From contig NZ_JASBRI010000023.1 of assembly GCF_030149515.1 (NCBI RefSeq), positions 1-47,846 on the forward strand: a stretch of 47,846 nt of DNA, given 5' to 3'. A model generated the notes under the pieces. That model searched no databases, was not told the origin of the DNA, and was given only the letters and a program-made list of their open reading frames with translations. The translations under genes were made by a program, and so were the position numbers. Below are positions 9,311 to 18,190 of the stretch, piece by piece. Origin of the DNA: Maricaulis sp. GTDB lineage: Bacteria > Pseudomonadota > Alphaproteobacteria > Caulobacterales > Maricaulaceae. The first letter of the stretch is position 1. Each line of letters starts with the position of its first letter.

Positions 9311-9834
9311 TGCCGCATGCGCGCCATCATAGCTGGACCGGTCAGACCGGGCTGTCGCTGATCGAAATCATGGTCGGCATCTCGATCATGGCGATCGTGG
9401 CCTTTGCCGTGACCCTCTCGATGCAGCCCGCGGCCAACCCGCTGGACCGGGAGGCCGACCGGCTGGCCGTGCGCCTCAACCAGGCCGCCGCCGAGGCCAT
9501 CGCCACCGGCGTGCCGGTCGGGCTGGGCGTCGGCGAGGGCGGTACGCGCTACACCTTCTATCGCTATGTCGACCGCCGCTGGTGGCCCCTGCGAGATCAT
9601 CCAGCGCTGGACGGCCATATCCTGGACGGCGACGTGCGGCTGGATGTCACCGGCGGCGCGATTGTCCGCAACACGGAAGATGGCGGGGCGCCGCGCGAAA
9701 TTCCCGCGATCTGGTTCGACCCGGCGGGCGTGACGGACCCCTTTGTGCTGCGTCTTGAAAGCGCAGGCGGGTGGCGCGAACTGGCCTGGTCGGGCGGGGG
9801 GACGATCGAGCGGATCGAGGGAGGCCGGTCATGA
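9310..9834 (+). CDS. gspH: Minor pseudopilin GspH
   Basis: 174 residues with a prepilin leader cleaved before LSLIEIM (Glu at +5), a hydrophobic N-helix, and a beta-rich C-terminal domain of GspH/FimT type. The small Trp-rich segment around residues 90-100 (DRRWWPLRD) is typical of this family. It is thought to sit between the GspG shaft and the tip complex. It overlaps gspI by 4 nt (ATGA). Confidence 0.88.
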   Translation: MPHARHHSWTGQTGLSLIEIMVGISIMAIVAFAVTLSMQPAANPLDREADRLAVRLNQAAAEAIATGVPVGLGVGEGGTRYTFYRYVDRRWWPLRDHPALDGHILDGDVRLDVTGGAIVRNTEDGGAPREIPAIWFDPAGVTDPFVLRLESAGGWRELAWSGGGTIERIEGGRS

Positions 9835-10199
9835 CCGCCGCCCCGCACCAGTCCGGCTTTTCGCTGATCGAGATGATGGCGGCGCTGGCGGTCGTGTCAG
9901 TGGCCGGCCTGGCGCTGATGAACGCGACCCAGGCGACAACGCGCAATACCGCCGCGGTGCAGGACCGCGCGCTGGCCATGCTGGCTGCGGAGAATATTCT
10001 CAACGCCCAGCTCGCCGGTTCCGGCCGGCTGCAATCGCGCAGCGGCGACTACGACCTCGCCGGCATCGCCTATGACTGGAACCTGACGGTCTCCACCACC
10101 GACGATGCCGATCTTCTGCGGCTCCATCTCGTCCTCCGGAAGGACGGGTCCGGACGCGTGGCGGCCGAGATCGATACGTTCCGGAGGGCGCGGTCATGA
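9831..10199 (+). CDS. gspI: Minor pseudopilin GspI
   Basis: 122 residues. The leader ends QSG and is cleaved before FSLIEMM (Glu at +5). The segment MLAAENILN (about 45-55) matches the conserved AxxxAxNxL helix of GspI, and AYDWNLTVSTT matches the start of its beta sheet. Part of the GspI-J-K tip of the pseudopilus. The ATG at 9831 overlaps the gspH stop. Confidence 0.9.
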   Translation: MTAAPHQSGFSLIEMMAALAVVSVAGLALMNATQATTRNTAAVQDRALAMLAAENILNAQLAGSGRLQSRSGDYDLAGIAYDWNLTVSTTDDADLLRLHLVLRKDGSGRVAAEIDTFRRARS

Positions 10200-10843
10200 C
10201 GCACGCCGGTGCCGGCGACAGCGGCTTCTCCCTGATCGAGGTCCTGGTGTCCGTCTTCATCCTTGCGGTGATCGGCGCGATCTCGGTCAGCCTGATGTCG
10301 GCCAGCCTGACGGCCCGGGACGTCAATCACGAGGCGCTGGACCGCACGGCCATGCTGGACCGGGCCCGCACCCTGCTGCGCGAGGATCTCGGCCAGGTCG
10401 CGCTACGCCCGGTGCGCGATGCGGACGGTTATCGCGCAGGCGAGATTTTCGCCGGTGACGACAATGGCATTGCCGTTTCCGGCCCGCACCGGGGCGAGCG
10501 TGTCATCCTGTCCTTTACCCGCCACGGACGGCCCAATCCGGGCCTGTTGCTGCCGCGCAGTTCGCTGGTCCATGTCGACTATGTCGTGGATGAAGACCGG
10601 CTGATCCGCCGCGCACGTGACTATCCCGATGCCACCGACCGCACGCGCTTGGCCGAACAGGTTCTTCTCGAGGGCATCGAGGATGTGCGGCTGGAGCTTC
10701 TGGTCGGGGCGGCGTGGTCCCGCCGGGCCCGACTGGCCGCAAGCGGGGAGGGCGTGCTGCCGTCTGCGGTGCGGCTGAGCTATGGCTGGCCGCCGCTGGG
10801 GGAGATGGAGCATGTCGTCCTGACCCCGGGAGGGCCGTCATGA
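10196..10843 (+). CDS. gspJ: Minor pseudopilin GspJ
   Basis: 215 residues. The leader ends DSG before FSLIEVL (Glu at +5), followed by a hydrophobic helix and a beta-rich domain. RVILSFTRHGRPNP and VDYVVDEDRLIRRARDYPD match the GspJ family, as does the late segment VRLELLVGAAW. Tip-complex component with GspI and GspK. Overlaps neighbours on both sides by 4 nt (ATGA). Confidence 0.9.
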   Translation: MTHAGAGDSGFSLIEVLVSVFILAVIGAISVSLMSASLTARDVNHEALDRTAMLDRARTLLREDLGQVALRPVRDADGYRAGEIFAGDDNGIAVSGPHRGERVILSFTRHGRPNPGLLLPRSSLVHVDYVVDEDRLIRRARDYPDATDRTRLAEQVLLEGIEDVRLELLVGAAWSRRARLAASGEGVLPSAVRLSYGWPPLGEMEHVVLTPGGPS

Positions 10844-11817
10844 CCGCGCCGTCCCGGAAGCGGGACAGCGGGGCCTCGCTCGTCAGTGCCCTGCTGCTGG
10901 TCGCGGTGATGGCAAGCCTGGCCATGGCCCTGGCCGGAGACCTGCGCTTTTCCATGCGGCGATCGGCGAACATGGATGTGCGCGATCAGGCCTATTGGTA
11001 CGCGCTGGGGGCGCGGGAATTCTCCGAGTCGATCATCGAGCGGGCCATGCAGGAGCCGGAGCGGGCCCTGCGGCCGGACGCCGACTGGCTGAGCGGGCCG
11101 CGTGCCTTCCCGATCGACCGGGGGCAACTGGCCGGGCGGATCCGGGACGGAAACAACTGCTTCAACCTCAATGGCCTGGTGACCCCGGCAGGCAATGGCG
11201 ACTGGCAGGTCGATACCATCCAGCTGCAGCGTTTCGAAACCCTGATGCGTGCCGCCGGCATCCCGTCCGGCAGCGCGGCACGCGTTGCCGCCCAGGCGGC
11301 CGACTGGATCGACAGCGACACCCGCCCCATCGCCTCGGGCGGCGAGGACGGACTTTATCGGGGCTATCGCACGGCCAATACGCTGATGGCCGAGCGCGAG
11401 GAATTGCTGGCGCTGGAGGCGATGACCCCGGCGATCTATGCGCGGTTGCAATCGCTGGTCTGCACGCGTCCTGTCGCCGGGCCGCTGCCGCTCAACATCA
11501 ATACGCTGACCGCGGAACAATGGCCGCTGCTGGCCGCGGCCTTCGACGGCGAGCTGACCCGCGTCGCCATCGACGGCATCCTGATCGGCCGGCCCGCGGA
11601 CGGGTTCGCCGATGCAGATGCCTTCTGGGGGCTCGAACCGGTCCGCGAACTTGACCCCGACGGCATGCGCCGTGAAACGGTCGGGGTGACGACACGCTAT
11701 TTCGAAATCGAGATCGATGTGGCCCATGCCGGACAGGTCTTCGTGCTGGATGCCGTCGTCGAATATGTCGGCGGCGATCTGCGCCGGCTGACACAGAGCT
11801 ATGGAAGTGTTGCATGA
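10840..11817 (+). CDS. gspK: Tip pseudopilin GspK
   Basis: 325 residues, the large minor pseudopilin that caps the tip. The leader ends DSG and is followed by ASLVSALLLV; the +5 residue is Ser rather than Glu, as expected because GspK typically lacks Glu5. The C-terminal part contains the NCFNLNGLV motif, the helical DWIDSDTRP segment and LPLNINTLTAEQW, all typical of GspK (T2SSK). Lengths of about 300-330 residues are normal. Overlaps gspJ and gspL by 4 nt. Confidence 0.93.
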   Translation: MTAPSRKRDSGASLVSALLLVAVMASLAMALAGDLRFSMRRSANMDVRDQAYWYALGAREFSESIIERAMQEPERALRPDADWLSGPRAFPIDRGQLAGRIRDGNNCFNLNGLVTPAGNGDWQVDTIQLQRFETLMRAAGIPSGSAARVAAQAADWIDSDTRPIASGGEDGLYRGYRTANTLMAEREELLALEAMTPAIYARLQSLVCTRPVAGPLPLNINTLTAEQWPLLAAAFDGELTRVAIDGILIGRPADGFADADAFWGLEPVRELDPDGMRRETVGVTTRYFEIEIDVAHAGQVFVLDAVVEYVGGDLRRLTQSYGSVA

Positions 11818-13037
11818 GCCAGGACCTGATCCTCAGGCTGGAAGAAGCCGGGCGGGTGCACTGGTCGATCGTCGACCGGCGCCATGGCGACCGTCTCCGC
11901 GGCGGTGTGGCCGAACCCGGTGAGACCGTCGACCTGCCTGCGCTGGACGGGGTGGAGCGCACCCTCGTCCTGTTGCCCTCCGAGGCCGTCTTTCTGAGCC
12001 TGATCGACCTGCCCGCCCGCGGGGATCGCGAAGCCCGCCAGGCTGCGCCCTTTGCGATCGAGGAGGAGCTGGCGTCCCGCCTGTCCGGGACCATGGTGGT
12101 GCCGGGGCCGCGCGACGGCGACGGGCGGCGCTGGGTGATGGCGGCGGCATCGGACACTGTTCGCGCCTGGATCGACCGGGTCGCGCCGGTAGCCGTGCGA
12201 CCGCTGCATGTTCTGCCGGATTGCGTCGCGGTAGCGGAACGGGATGTGGCGCTGACCCTTTACGATCGCGGCGACAGCATATTGTGGCTCTATGGCGCCG
12301 AGGCGCGCAAACCGGGCGAGATCGCCGGCGGTGCAATGGATCCGAAACTTTCCAGCACCGTGATTTCACCGCTGGTCCGCGGCGCAGGCGGCGGGGTTGT
12401 CGCGGTCTCGGCTTCGCTCGGCCTGGCGGGGGAGAATTTCCGGCAGTTGGCGCACGGCGACGTGGACCTCAAGGCCAGCGCTCTGCCGCACGCCTTCGTG
12501 GCGGCGATGCCGCCGCTCTTCGGCGACCGGTTCCTGTCCAGGCTCGACTGGTCCGGTCTGACCGGACCGCTCAGACGCCCCCTCACGCTGGCGGCGGGCC
12601 TCCTGCTGGCGGCCGGCCTGCTGCTTGGCGGCGAAGCCGTCTATTATCGCCTCCAGGCGGAGCGCTTGGAGGAGGCGGCGGTCGCCGAATTTCGCGCCGC
12701 GGTGCCGGACTTTCCCGACCGGCGGGTCGTCCCGGCCGAGGCCGGGCGCCTGCTGGCGGGCCGGCTGGCGGGGCTGGGCGGGGGCGAGTCCTCGCCCTTC
12801 CTGCAGCTGACCGCGGCGCTGGCGGAACTGACCGCAGACCGCGAGACGGTGCGCATCGATCACATCCGCTTCGACCGGGCCCGCGCCGAACTGTCGGTGT
12901 CGGCGCTCTATACCGGTTTTTCCGATTTTGACGCGCTGAACGCACGGGCTGAGGCTCTGGGGATACGGCTCGACGATGGCGGCGCGCGGGAAAGCGGCAA
13001 TGCCATCCAGGGCGAATTCACGGTGAGGCTGCAATGA
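11814..13037 (+). CDS. gspL: Type II secretion protein L (GspL)
   Basis: Bitopic inner-membrane protein that anchors the GspE ATPase. 407 residues: an N-terminal actin-like cytoplasmic domain (about 1-240; ALDGVERTLVLLPSE and AARQ/PFAIEEEL patterns), one transmembrane segment (about 258-276, LTLAAGLLLAAGLLLGGEA), and a periplasmic ferredoxin-like domain ending TVRLQ. Sequence conservation in this family is low; the call rests on domain order, length and position between gspK and gspM. Confidence 0.9.
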   Translation: MSQDLILRLEEAGRVHWSIVDRRHGDRLRGGVAEPGETVDLPALDGVERTLVLLPSEAVFLSLIDLPARGDREARQAAPFAIEEELASRLSGTMVVPGPRDGDGRRWVMAAASDTVRAWIDRVAPVAVRPLHVLPDCVAVAERDVALTLYDRGDSILWLYGAEARKPGEIAGGAMDPKLSSTVISPLVRGAGGGVVAVSASLGLAGENFRQLAHGDVDLKASALPHAFVAAMPPLFGDRFLSRLDWSGLTGPLRRPLTLAAGLLLAAGLLLGGEAVYYRLQAERLEEAAVAEFRAAVPDFPDRRVVPAEAGRLLAGRLAGLGGGESSPFLQLTAALAELTADRETVRIDHIRFDRARAELSVSALYTGFSDFDALNARAEALGIRLDDGGARESGNAIQGEFTVRLQ

Positions 13038-13534
13038 ATGCTGTCATGACCCCGATCCTGCGCTACTGGCAGGGCCGTACGACGCGGGAGCAATTCTTGC
13101 TGGCCGTGACCGGCGGACTGCTGCTGGTTCTGCTGGTCTCCGTGCTGATCGTCCAGCCGCTGCTGCGCATGAACGAGCGGGCCCGCGACGACTATGCGGC
13201 GGCGATGCGCCTTTACCGGTCGATCCAGGCCGATGCCCGCGCCTATCGCGAGCTGGCCGCCGACACTTCGGCCGGCGAGCAGAGCACGCAATCACTGCGC
13301 TCGGTGGTCGGATCGCTGGCCCTGCGTCACGAGATCTCGCTGGCGCGCATGGTGCCGACCGAAGACGGGGCCCTGACCGTGAATATCGACCGCGCGCCGA
13401 CCCGGTCGGTGATGCGCTGGCTGATCGATCTGGACGAGCGTCACGGGATCCAGGTCATGGCCTCGACGATGGACAGGGAGGGAGAGGGTATCGTGTCGGC
13501 CTCCTTCGTCCTGCGCCGCCGGGGAGGCGTTTGA
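13034..13534 (+). CDS. gspM: Type II secretion protein M (GspM)
   Basis: 166 residues, small bitopic partner of GspL. The cytoplasmic N-terminus (YWQGRTTREQFLLAV) is followed by one transmembrane helix (about 22-42) and a periplasmic ferredoxin-like domain (about 80-160), with RSVMRWLIDLDERHGIQV in the usual GspM pattern. Overlaps gspL by 4 nt (ATGA) and gspN by 1 nt (TGATG). Confidence 0.9.
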   Translation: MNAVMTPILRYWQGRTTREQFLLAVTGGLLLVLLVSVLIVQPLLRMNERARDDYAAAMRLYRSIQADARAYRELAADTSAGEQSTQSLRSVVGSLALRHEISLARMVPTEDGALTVNIDRAPTRSVMRWLIDLDERHGIQVMASTMDREGEGIVSASFVLRRRGGV

Positions 13535-14268
13535 TGGTCGGCCGTATCCTTCTCGTCCTGGTCCTGCTGGCGACATGGCTGGTCGTGCTCCTTCCGCTCA
13601 AGGCCGTGGCTATCCTGGCGGGCGGAGCCGACCGGCTGGGCTACAGCGATGTCTTCGGAACCGTGTGGAACGGGCGTGTCTACGGGCTGGAGGTCAATGG
13701 CGATCCGGTGCGCGAAGTGGCAGTGTCGCTGCGCCCGCTGGCTCTTCTGACCGGACGCATTGCCGCCGACTGGCGGATCGCGGACGAGGCGGTGTCCGGG
13801 TCCGGACGCGCCGCACTGGCCGGCCGCATGCTGGCCCTCGACAATGTGTCTCTGGCCCTGCCGCTGTCGCGCCTGGGCGGGGCGGACGTGCCGGGGCTCG
13901 ATCCGCAGGAAGCCGTCTTCGTCCGCCTGCCGCGCCTGCGCCTGGATGGCGATGCCTGTGTGGAGGCTGCCGGCACCGTGCGCACCGGGGCGCTGGTGAC
14001 GCTGGCGGCGGCCTACGGGTTCGAGGGGCCGGTGATCACCGGCGAGCTGTCCTGCCGCGGCGGGGATCTGGTGCTGGAATTCGGCGGCGAGGAGGCCGGA
14101 CTGTCCCTGTCGGGCGAAGCCGTGCTGCGGCGCTCCGGATATGACTGGCAGGTCGGGGCACACACGGACCGGGCCGAACTCGCCGATATTTTCGCCCTTG
14201 CCGGCCTGGAGCGCGACGGCGATGTCTGGCGCGCGGAAGGGAGTTCCCGCTATGCGCTGCGCAACTAG
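13534..14268 (+). CDS. gspN: Type II secretion protein N (GspN)
   Basis: 244 residues with one N-terminal membrane segment (about 4-26) and a periplasmic beta-rich domain. The patterns GTVWNGRVYGLEV (about 43-55) and a conserved LTGRIAADWR segment match the GspN family, which is accessory and of poorly known role in T2SS. The start is ATG at 13534, overlapping the gspM stop; a TTG codon just upstream is also in frame. The last 17 bases overlap the following lipoprotein gene, so the two are probably translationally coupled. Confidence 0.85.
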   Translation: MVGRILLVLVLLATWLVVLLPLKAVAILAGGADRLGYSDVFGTVWNGRVYGLEVNGDPVREVAVSLRPLALLTGRIAADWRIADEAVSGSGRAALAGRMLALDNVSLALPLSRLGGADVPGLDPQEAVFVRLPRLRLDGDACVEAAGTVRTGALVTLAAAYGFEGPVITGELSCRGGDLVLEFGGEEAGLSLSGEAVLRRSGYDWQVGAHTDRAELADIFALAGLERDGDVWRAEGSSRYALRN

Positions 14269-14767
14269 TCTGATCCTCATGGCCGGCCTTGCGCTGGCTG
14301 CTTGCGGCGCCACCACGCAGAGCGCGATGCCCCGGCCGCCGGACTTGTCGAATGCGCGTGCCGGCGAAGCGGCCGCGGCTGTGCCCGGACACAACGAGCT
14401 GCCGCCGCAGACCCTGGCCGCCGGTAGCTGTGCCACGTTTTTCTGGACCGCTGACGACCGGCACCGCTTCGTCGCCTTCGAGAACGAGACCGAGGGCTTT
14501 GCCCGCATCTTCGCCAATGGCGCGGCCCATGGCTTCTACACGCCGCCGCGGGAGGGGCGCTATGTTGCCGGCGATCCCTACCGGCGCGACTATGTGGACC
14601 CGCAGCGCCAGCTCGACATCAGCATTTCGGGCACGATCGGCGATCCCCTGCCGCAAGGCCAGCGGATCGGGCGAACGGTGATGCGCGTGCTCCGGCCCAG
14701 CGGGCAGACCGTGGTGGTGCCGCTGATCGGGCATTACGCCTGCCGCAGCGTTCAGAACGCCGGATAA
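14252..14767 (+). CDS. Lipoprotein of unknown function at the end of the T2SS operon
   Basis: 171 residues that I do not recognise as a named family. The signal peptide has a lipobox, LALAAC, with Cys at 18, so the mature protein is probably lipid-anchored. The residue after Cys is Gly, not Asp, which favours sorting to the outer membrane by the rule known from enterobacteria. The mature part has only two more Cys (about 60 and 166), which could form a disulfide, and a Tyr/Arg/Asp-rich middle. The ATG at 14252 has a good ribosome site (GGAAGGGAG, about 14235-14243) and lies within gspN. Its operon position makes a T2SS pilotin or assembly factor possible, but no GspS or AspS signature is seen. 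Its 3' end overlaps the convergent peptidase gene by 16 bp. Confidence 0.8.
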   Translation: MRCATSLILMAGLALAACGATTQSAMPRPPDLSNARAGEAAAAVPGHNELPPQTLAAGSCATFFWTADDRHRFVAFENETEGFARIFANGAAHGFYTPPREGRYVAGDPYRRDYVDPQRQLDISISGTIGDPLPQGQRIGRTVMRVLRPSGQTVVVPLIGHYACRSVQNAG

Positions 14768-15234
14768 AGACCCGGCCCGTAGGCGCGGTAGATCCAGCCG
14801 CAAGCAATGCCCAGCGCCAGCCAGGGGCCGAAAGCATAGGCCTCCAGCTCGTCGGGCTGGCGCTTCCTGATCGCAGCGACAACACCCACGAAGACCAGTG
14901 CGGACACAGCGCCGACCAGAACCATGGCCGGCAGCAGCCAGCCACCGCACCACGCACCGCCAGCCGCGATCAGCTTGGCATCGCCGCGCCCCAGCCCGTC
15001 GATTCCGCGCAGCCGCTTGAAGGCGACCTCGATGCCCACGAATGCGGCGTAGCCGGCTGCAGCACCGACGATGGACACCCAGGGTGTACCCAGTGCAAAT
15101 GTGTTCAGGGCGATTCCTGCGGCAATCAATGGCAAGGTAACCGGATCGGGCAGGCGATATGTCCGAAAGTCAATCCAGGCAAGGGCGATCAGCGCGCCGA
15201 TCAGGATCAGGCTGGCGGCGTGTATGACAATCAT
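14752..15234 (-). CDS. gspO: Short A24 prepilin peptidase (PilD/GspO type, no methylase domain)
   Basis: Aspartic peptidase that removes the leader of pseudopilins. 160 residues, all membrane helices. The two catalytic Asp sit in [10 protein letters not shown] (about residue 20) and GRGDAKL (about residue 83). Full PilD/GspO proteins are about 270-290 residues and carry an N-terminal cysteine-rich methyltransferase domain; that part is absent here. The patterns are closer to PilD than to the CpaA protein in the Tad locus of this window. I chose ATG 15234, which has AGGA six bases upstream, over an ATG at 15285. It converges on the T2SS operon and diverges from phnC, with a Pho box just upstream of its start. 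Confidence 0.85.
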   Translation of the reverse strand: MIVIHAASLILIGALIALAWIDFRTYRLPDPVTLPLIAAGIALNTFALGTPWVSIVGAAAGYAAFVGIEVAFKRLRGIDGLGRGDAKLIAAGGAWCGGWLLPAMVLVGAVSALVFVGVVAAIRKRQPDELEAYAFGPWLALGIACGWIYRAYGPGLYPAF

Positions 15235-15241
15235 GCTTTTC

Positions 15242-15259
15242 CTGTCACAAATCTGTTGT
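15242..15259 (+). promoter_or_regulatory. Pho box (PhoB binding site)
   Basis: CTGTCACAAATCTGTTGT matches the PhoB consensus CTGTCATAAATCTGTCAT at 14 of 18 positions, with the 7-4-7 direct-repeat layout and an AT-rich 4-bp spacer. It lies between gspO (minus) and phnC (plus). Its distance to the phnC ATG is 43 bp. A clear -10 element downstream is not evident. The match is seen directly; PhoB control is inferred from the gene content. Confidence 0.7.
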
Positions 15260-15302
15260 GTCGCTGCGCGACAAGGGCAGGACAAAGAGGGGTGAGTTAA
15301 AC

Positions 15303-16097
15303 ATGACAGACGCCGTGCCGGCGCTCCAAGCCGAAAATGTCTTCATGACGTTCGGCGAAACCCGGGCGCTCGACGATGTCAGCCTGACGGTTCAGCCGGG
15401 TGAAATGGTCGCCCTGATCGGTCCGTCCGGGTCGGGCAAGTCCACACTGCTGCGCGTGGCCGCGGCGCTGCAGACCGCCGATTCCAAATCGGGCCCGGTC
15501 GCGGTGCTGGGCCGCACCATGCAGACGGGCGGAAAGCTGGCGTCGGGCGTGCGCGGCAACCGTGCGCGGCTGGGCTTCATCTTCCAGCAGTTCAACCTGG
15601 TCGGACGCCTCTCCCTCTTTTCCAACGTGATGATCGGGGCGCTGGGGCGCATGCCGGTCTGGCGCGGGGCGCTGGGCCTGTTTCCCAACAGTGTCAAACA
15701 GACGGCCATGGACGCGCTCGAACGCGTCGGCATGGCCGAGTTCGCCGGCCGCAGGGCATCCAAGCTTTCCGGCGGCCAGCAGCAGCGCGGCGCCATCGCC
15801 CGTGCGCTGGTGCAGGGCGCGAAAGTACTCTTCGCCGACGAGCCGATTGCCTCGCTCGACCCGGTCTCGGCGCGCAAGGTGATGGAATTGCTGCGCGAAC
15901 TGAACCGCACGGACGGCCTGACCGTGGTCGTCACCCTGCACCAGGTCGACTATGCCCAGCGCTATTGCGACCGGGCCGTGGCCCTCAGCCAGGGCCGGAT
16001 TGTCTATGACGGCCCGGCCACCGGCCTCGACCGCGGCAAGCTGGTGGAGATCTACGGCCCCGAATTCGAATCGGCCTTCTATGGAGGCGAGGCATGA
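15303..16097 (+). CDS. phnC: Phosphonate/phosphate-type ABC transporter ATPase (PhnC)
   Basis: ATP-binding subunit of a phosphonate, phosphite or phosphate importer. 264 residues with Walker [10 protein letters not shown] (about 37-45), Q-loop FQQFN, signature LSGGQQQR (about 158-165), Walker B VLFADEP and an H-loop Asp/His region ([10 protein letters not shown]). The length and the [19 protein letters not shown] segment are PhnC-like. The ATG at 15303 (MTDAVPALQ) is preceded by AGAGGGGTGAG and suits the family better than the in-frame GTG at 15258. It overlaps the next gene by 4 nt (ATGA), so both parts of the transporter are translated together. A Pho box is upstream. Confidence 0.92.
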   Translation: MTDAVPALQAENVFMTFGETRALDDVSLTVQPGEMVALIGPSGSGKSTLLRVAAALQTADSKSGPVAVLGRTMQTGGKLASGVRGNRARLGFIFQQFNLVGRLSLFSNVMIGALGRMPVWRGALGLFPNSVKQTAMDALERVGMAEFAGRRASKLSGGQQQRGAIARALVQGAKVLFADEPIASLDPVSARKVMELLRELNRTDGLTVVVTLHQVDYAQRYCDRAVALSQGRIVYDGPATGLDRGKLVEIYGPEFESAFYGGEA

Positions 16098-18115
16098 TCC
16101 GCGCGTTCACACAGATCCTGCTCCGCCTGGCCCTGGCGACGGCCGTGCTGGGCCTTGCCGCCTGTTCCGCACCGGACAGCCGGCCCGGCCCGGCGTCATC
16201 GGCTGCCGGGGACAGCATGCCCGGCGAGCGCCGCACGCTGAATTTCGGCATCATTGCCACGGAGAGCTCGTCCAACCTGGAATCCAACTGGCGCCCCTTC
16301 ATCGCGGCGATGTCGGAATGGACCGGCTACAATATCGAACCCTTCTACGCTTCCGACTATGCCGGCATGATCCAGGCGATGCGCTATGGCTCGATCGAGG
16401 TGGCGTGGTTCTCCAATTTCTCCGGGCTTCAGGCCGTTCGCCTGGGTGGCGGGCAGGTCTTCGCCAAGGCCACCTATCCGGACGGTTCGGAAGGCTATAA
16501 CTCGATCCTCCTGGTGCCTGCCGACAGTCCGATCCGCTCGCTCGAGGACATACTCGCCTGCGACCAGACGATCGATTTCGGCATGGGCGATCCCAATTCC
16601 ACGTCGGGCTATCTCGTTCCGTCGGCCTTCATCTTCGCGCCGCGCGGGATCGATCCGGGCGAATGCTTCGCCTCGGTGCGCAATGCCAATCACGAGGCCA
16701 ATGCCGTGGCCGTGGCCAATGGCCTGCTCGATGTGGCGACAAACAACACGACCAATCTGACGCTTCTGCAGCGCACGCGACCCGATATCGCCGCGCGCGT
16801 ACGCGTGATCTGGACCTCGCCGCTGATCCAGACCGACCCGATCATCTGGCGTGCCGATCTGGATCCGGAAGCCAAGCGGCGCCTGCAATACTTCTTCATG
16901 AATTACGGCCGCATGGGCACGCCGGAAGAGATCGCCGAGGCGCGATCCGTGCTGGATCCGCTCTATTTCGGCACCTTCCTGCCGTCCTCCAACGCCCATC
17001 TCGATCCCATCGTGCAGCTGGAGATCGTCCGCGACCTCACCGACGCCCGCAACGATCCCGACCTGAGCGACGAGGAACGCGCCGCACGGGTTGCCGAGCT
17101 GGAACAGCGCCTGGCGGAAGTCGAGGCCGGCAATACCGGTCTCATCAGCCAGGCCAGCGCGGTCGAGGGCCTGTCGAACTCCGGCCCCGCGGCAAGCCGG
17201 GAAGGGACCCGTGTCAACTGGTTGGCCGGCGGTGCGATGCTGGCCCTGGCCCTGGTGCTCCTGACCCTCCTGCTCTGGGCCACGGCGCCGCGCGGTCCGG
17301 GGCCGCGCGTGCCGGTGATGGAACGCCTGGTCAATGCCGTGATCGCTGCGGGCGTGATCGTCATCCTGGTGTGGAGCTTCGACAACGCCGACATGGACCG
17401 CTCCTATCTCCTGGTCGAGAATGCCGGCGACATGGGTGAGTTCCTTGCCGGCTTCTTCCCCGAGGACATGTCCTCGGCCGCCTCGCGTGCGAGCTACTGG
17501 CAGAACGTCACCCACAGCATTTCCGAAGCCGTGCCGCAGATGATCGTCACCGTCCAGATTGCAATCTGGGGGACGTTCATCGCCGTGCTCGCAGCCATTC
17601 CTTTCGGCCTGCTCAGTGCGCGCAATGTGGCGCCGGTCTGGATAGTCCAGCCCGTGCGCCGGCTGATGGACGTGTTCCGCTCGATCAATGAACTGATCAT
17701 CGCGCTGGTCTTCATCGCCGCCGTGGGGCTGGGCCCGCTCGCCGGTGTGATGGCGCTGGCCGTGCACACGACCGGTGTTCTGGCGAAGCTGTTTTCGGAG
17801 GCGGTCGAGGCGGTGGACGACGGCCCGGTGGAGGGCGTGCGCGCTACCGGGGCGGTGCCTCTGCACGAGGTGATCTGGGCGGTGATTCCGCAGGTGGCCC
17901 CCCTGTGGACCTCCTTCGGGCTCTACCGGTTCGAGTCCAATGCCCGGTCGGCGACCGTGCTGGGCCTGATCGGTGCGGGCGGCATCGGCCAGATCCTGTT
18001 CGAGGCCGTGCGTGCCTTCGATTACCAGCGCACCGCGGCGATCGTCATTGTCATCGTGGTGGCCGTGAGTGCCATCGACCTGCTGTCGCAACTGTTGCGC
18101 AAGCGGCTGGTCTGA
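16094..18115 (+). CDS. phnD-phnE: Fused phosphonate-binding lipoprotein and permease (PhnD-PhnE)
   Basis: 673 residues in one open frame, joining two proteins that are normally separate. Residues 1-24 are a lipoprotein signal (LGLAAC, Cys24). Residues about 48-310 are a PhnD-type periplasmic binding domain with [34 protein letters not shown] and [14 protein letters not shown]. Residues about 325-373 form a charged, probably coiled linker. A transmembrane helix at about 376-396 returns the chain to the cytoplasm. A PhnE permease (about 410-673) follows, with the EAA-type loop around [19 protein letters not shown] and the [13 protein letters not shown] motif. The extra helix gives the permease its normal orientation, so the fusion is topologically sensible. 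A strong terminator follows. The ligand (phosphonate, phosphite or phosphate) cannot be told from the sequence. Confidence 0.9.
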   Translation: MIRAFTQILLRLALATAVLGLAACSAPDSRPGPASSAAGDSMPGERRTLNFGIIATESSSNLESNWRPFIAAMSEWTGYNIEPFYASDYAGMIQAMRYGSIEVAWFSNFSGLQAVRLGGGQVFAKATYPDGSEGYNSILLVPADSPIRSLEDILACDQTIDFGMGDPNSTSGYLVPSAFIFAPRGIDPGECFASVRNANHEANAVAVANGLLDVATNNTTNLTLLQRTRPDIAARVRVIWTSPLIQTDPIIWRADLDPEAKRRLQYFFMNYGRMGTPEEIAEARSVLDPLYFGTFLPSSNAHLDPIVQLEIVRDLTDARNDPDLSDEERAARVAELEQRLAEVEAGNTGLISQASAVEGLSNSGPAASREGTRVNWLAGGAMLALALVLLTLLLWATAPRGPGPRVPVMERLVNAVIAAGVIVILVWSFDNADMDRSYLLVENAGDMGEFLAGFFPEDMSSAASRASYWQNVTHSISEAVPQMIVTVQIAIWGTFIAVLAAIPFGLLSARNVAPVWIVQPVRRLMDVFRSINELIIALVFIAAVGLGPLAGVMALAVHTTGVLAKLFSEAVEAVDDGPVEGVRATGAVPLHEVIWAVIPQVAPLWTSFGLYRFESNARSATVLGLIGAGGIGQILFEAVRAFDYQRTAAIVIVIVVAVSAIDLLSQLLRKRLV

Positions 18116-18138
18116 CGTCGGGCATCAAGAACGGAAGA

Positions 18139-18167
18139 CCCCGGAGCGGTGCGCTCCGGGGTTTTTT
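18139..18167 (+). terminator. Rho-independent terminator after phnC-phnDE
   Basis: Nine-bp perfect stem CCCCGGAGC (18139-18147) with GCTCCGGGG (18153-18161), a 5-nt loop, followed by six T (18162-18167). It lies 23 nt after the fusion gene stop and closes the transporter operon, so the porin downstream needs its own promoter. Confidence 0.93.
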
Positions 18168-18190
18168 GTGTTGTTGCGGCGATTGCAACA

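Noticed and set aside
16196..18091. A 631-codon antisense frame inside the PhnD-PhnE fusion
   Set aside because: It is His/Asp/Gly-rich without domains, while the plus strand encodes a full binding protein and permease.
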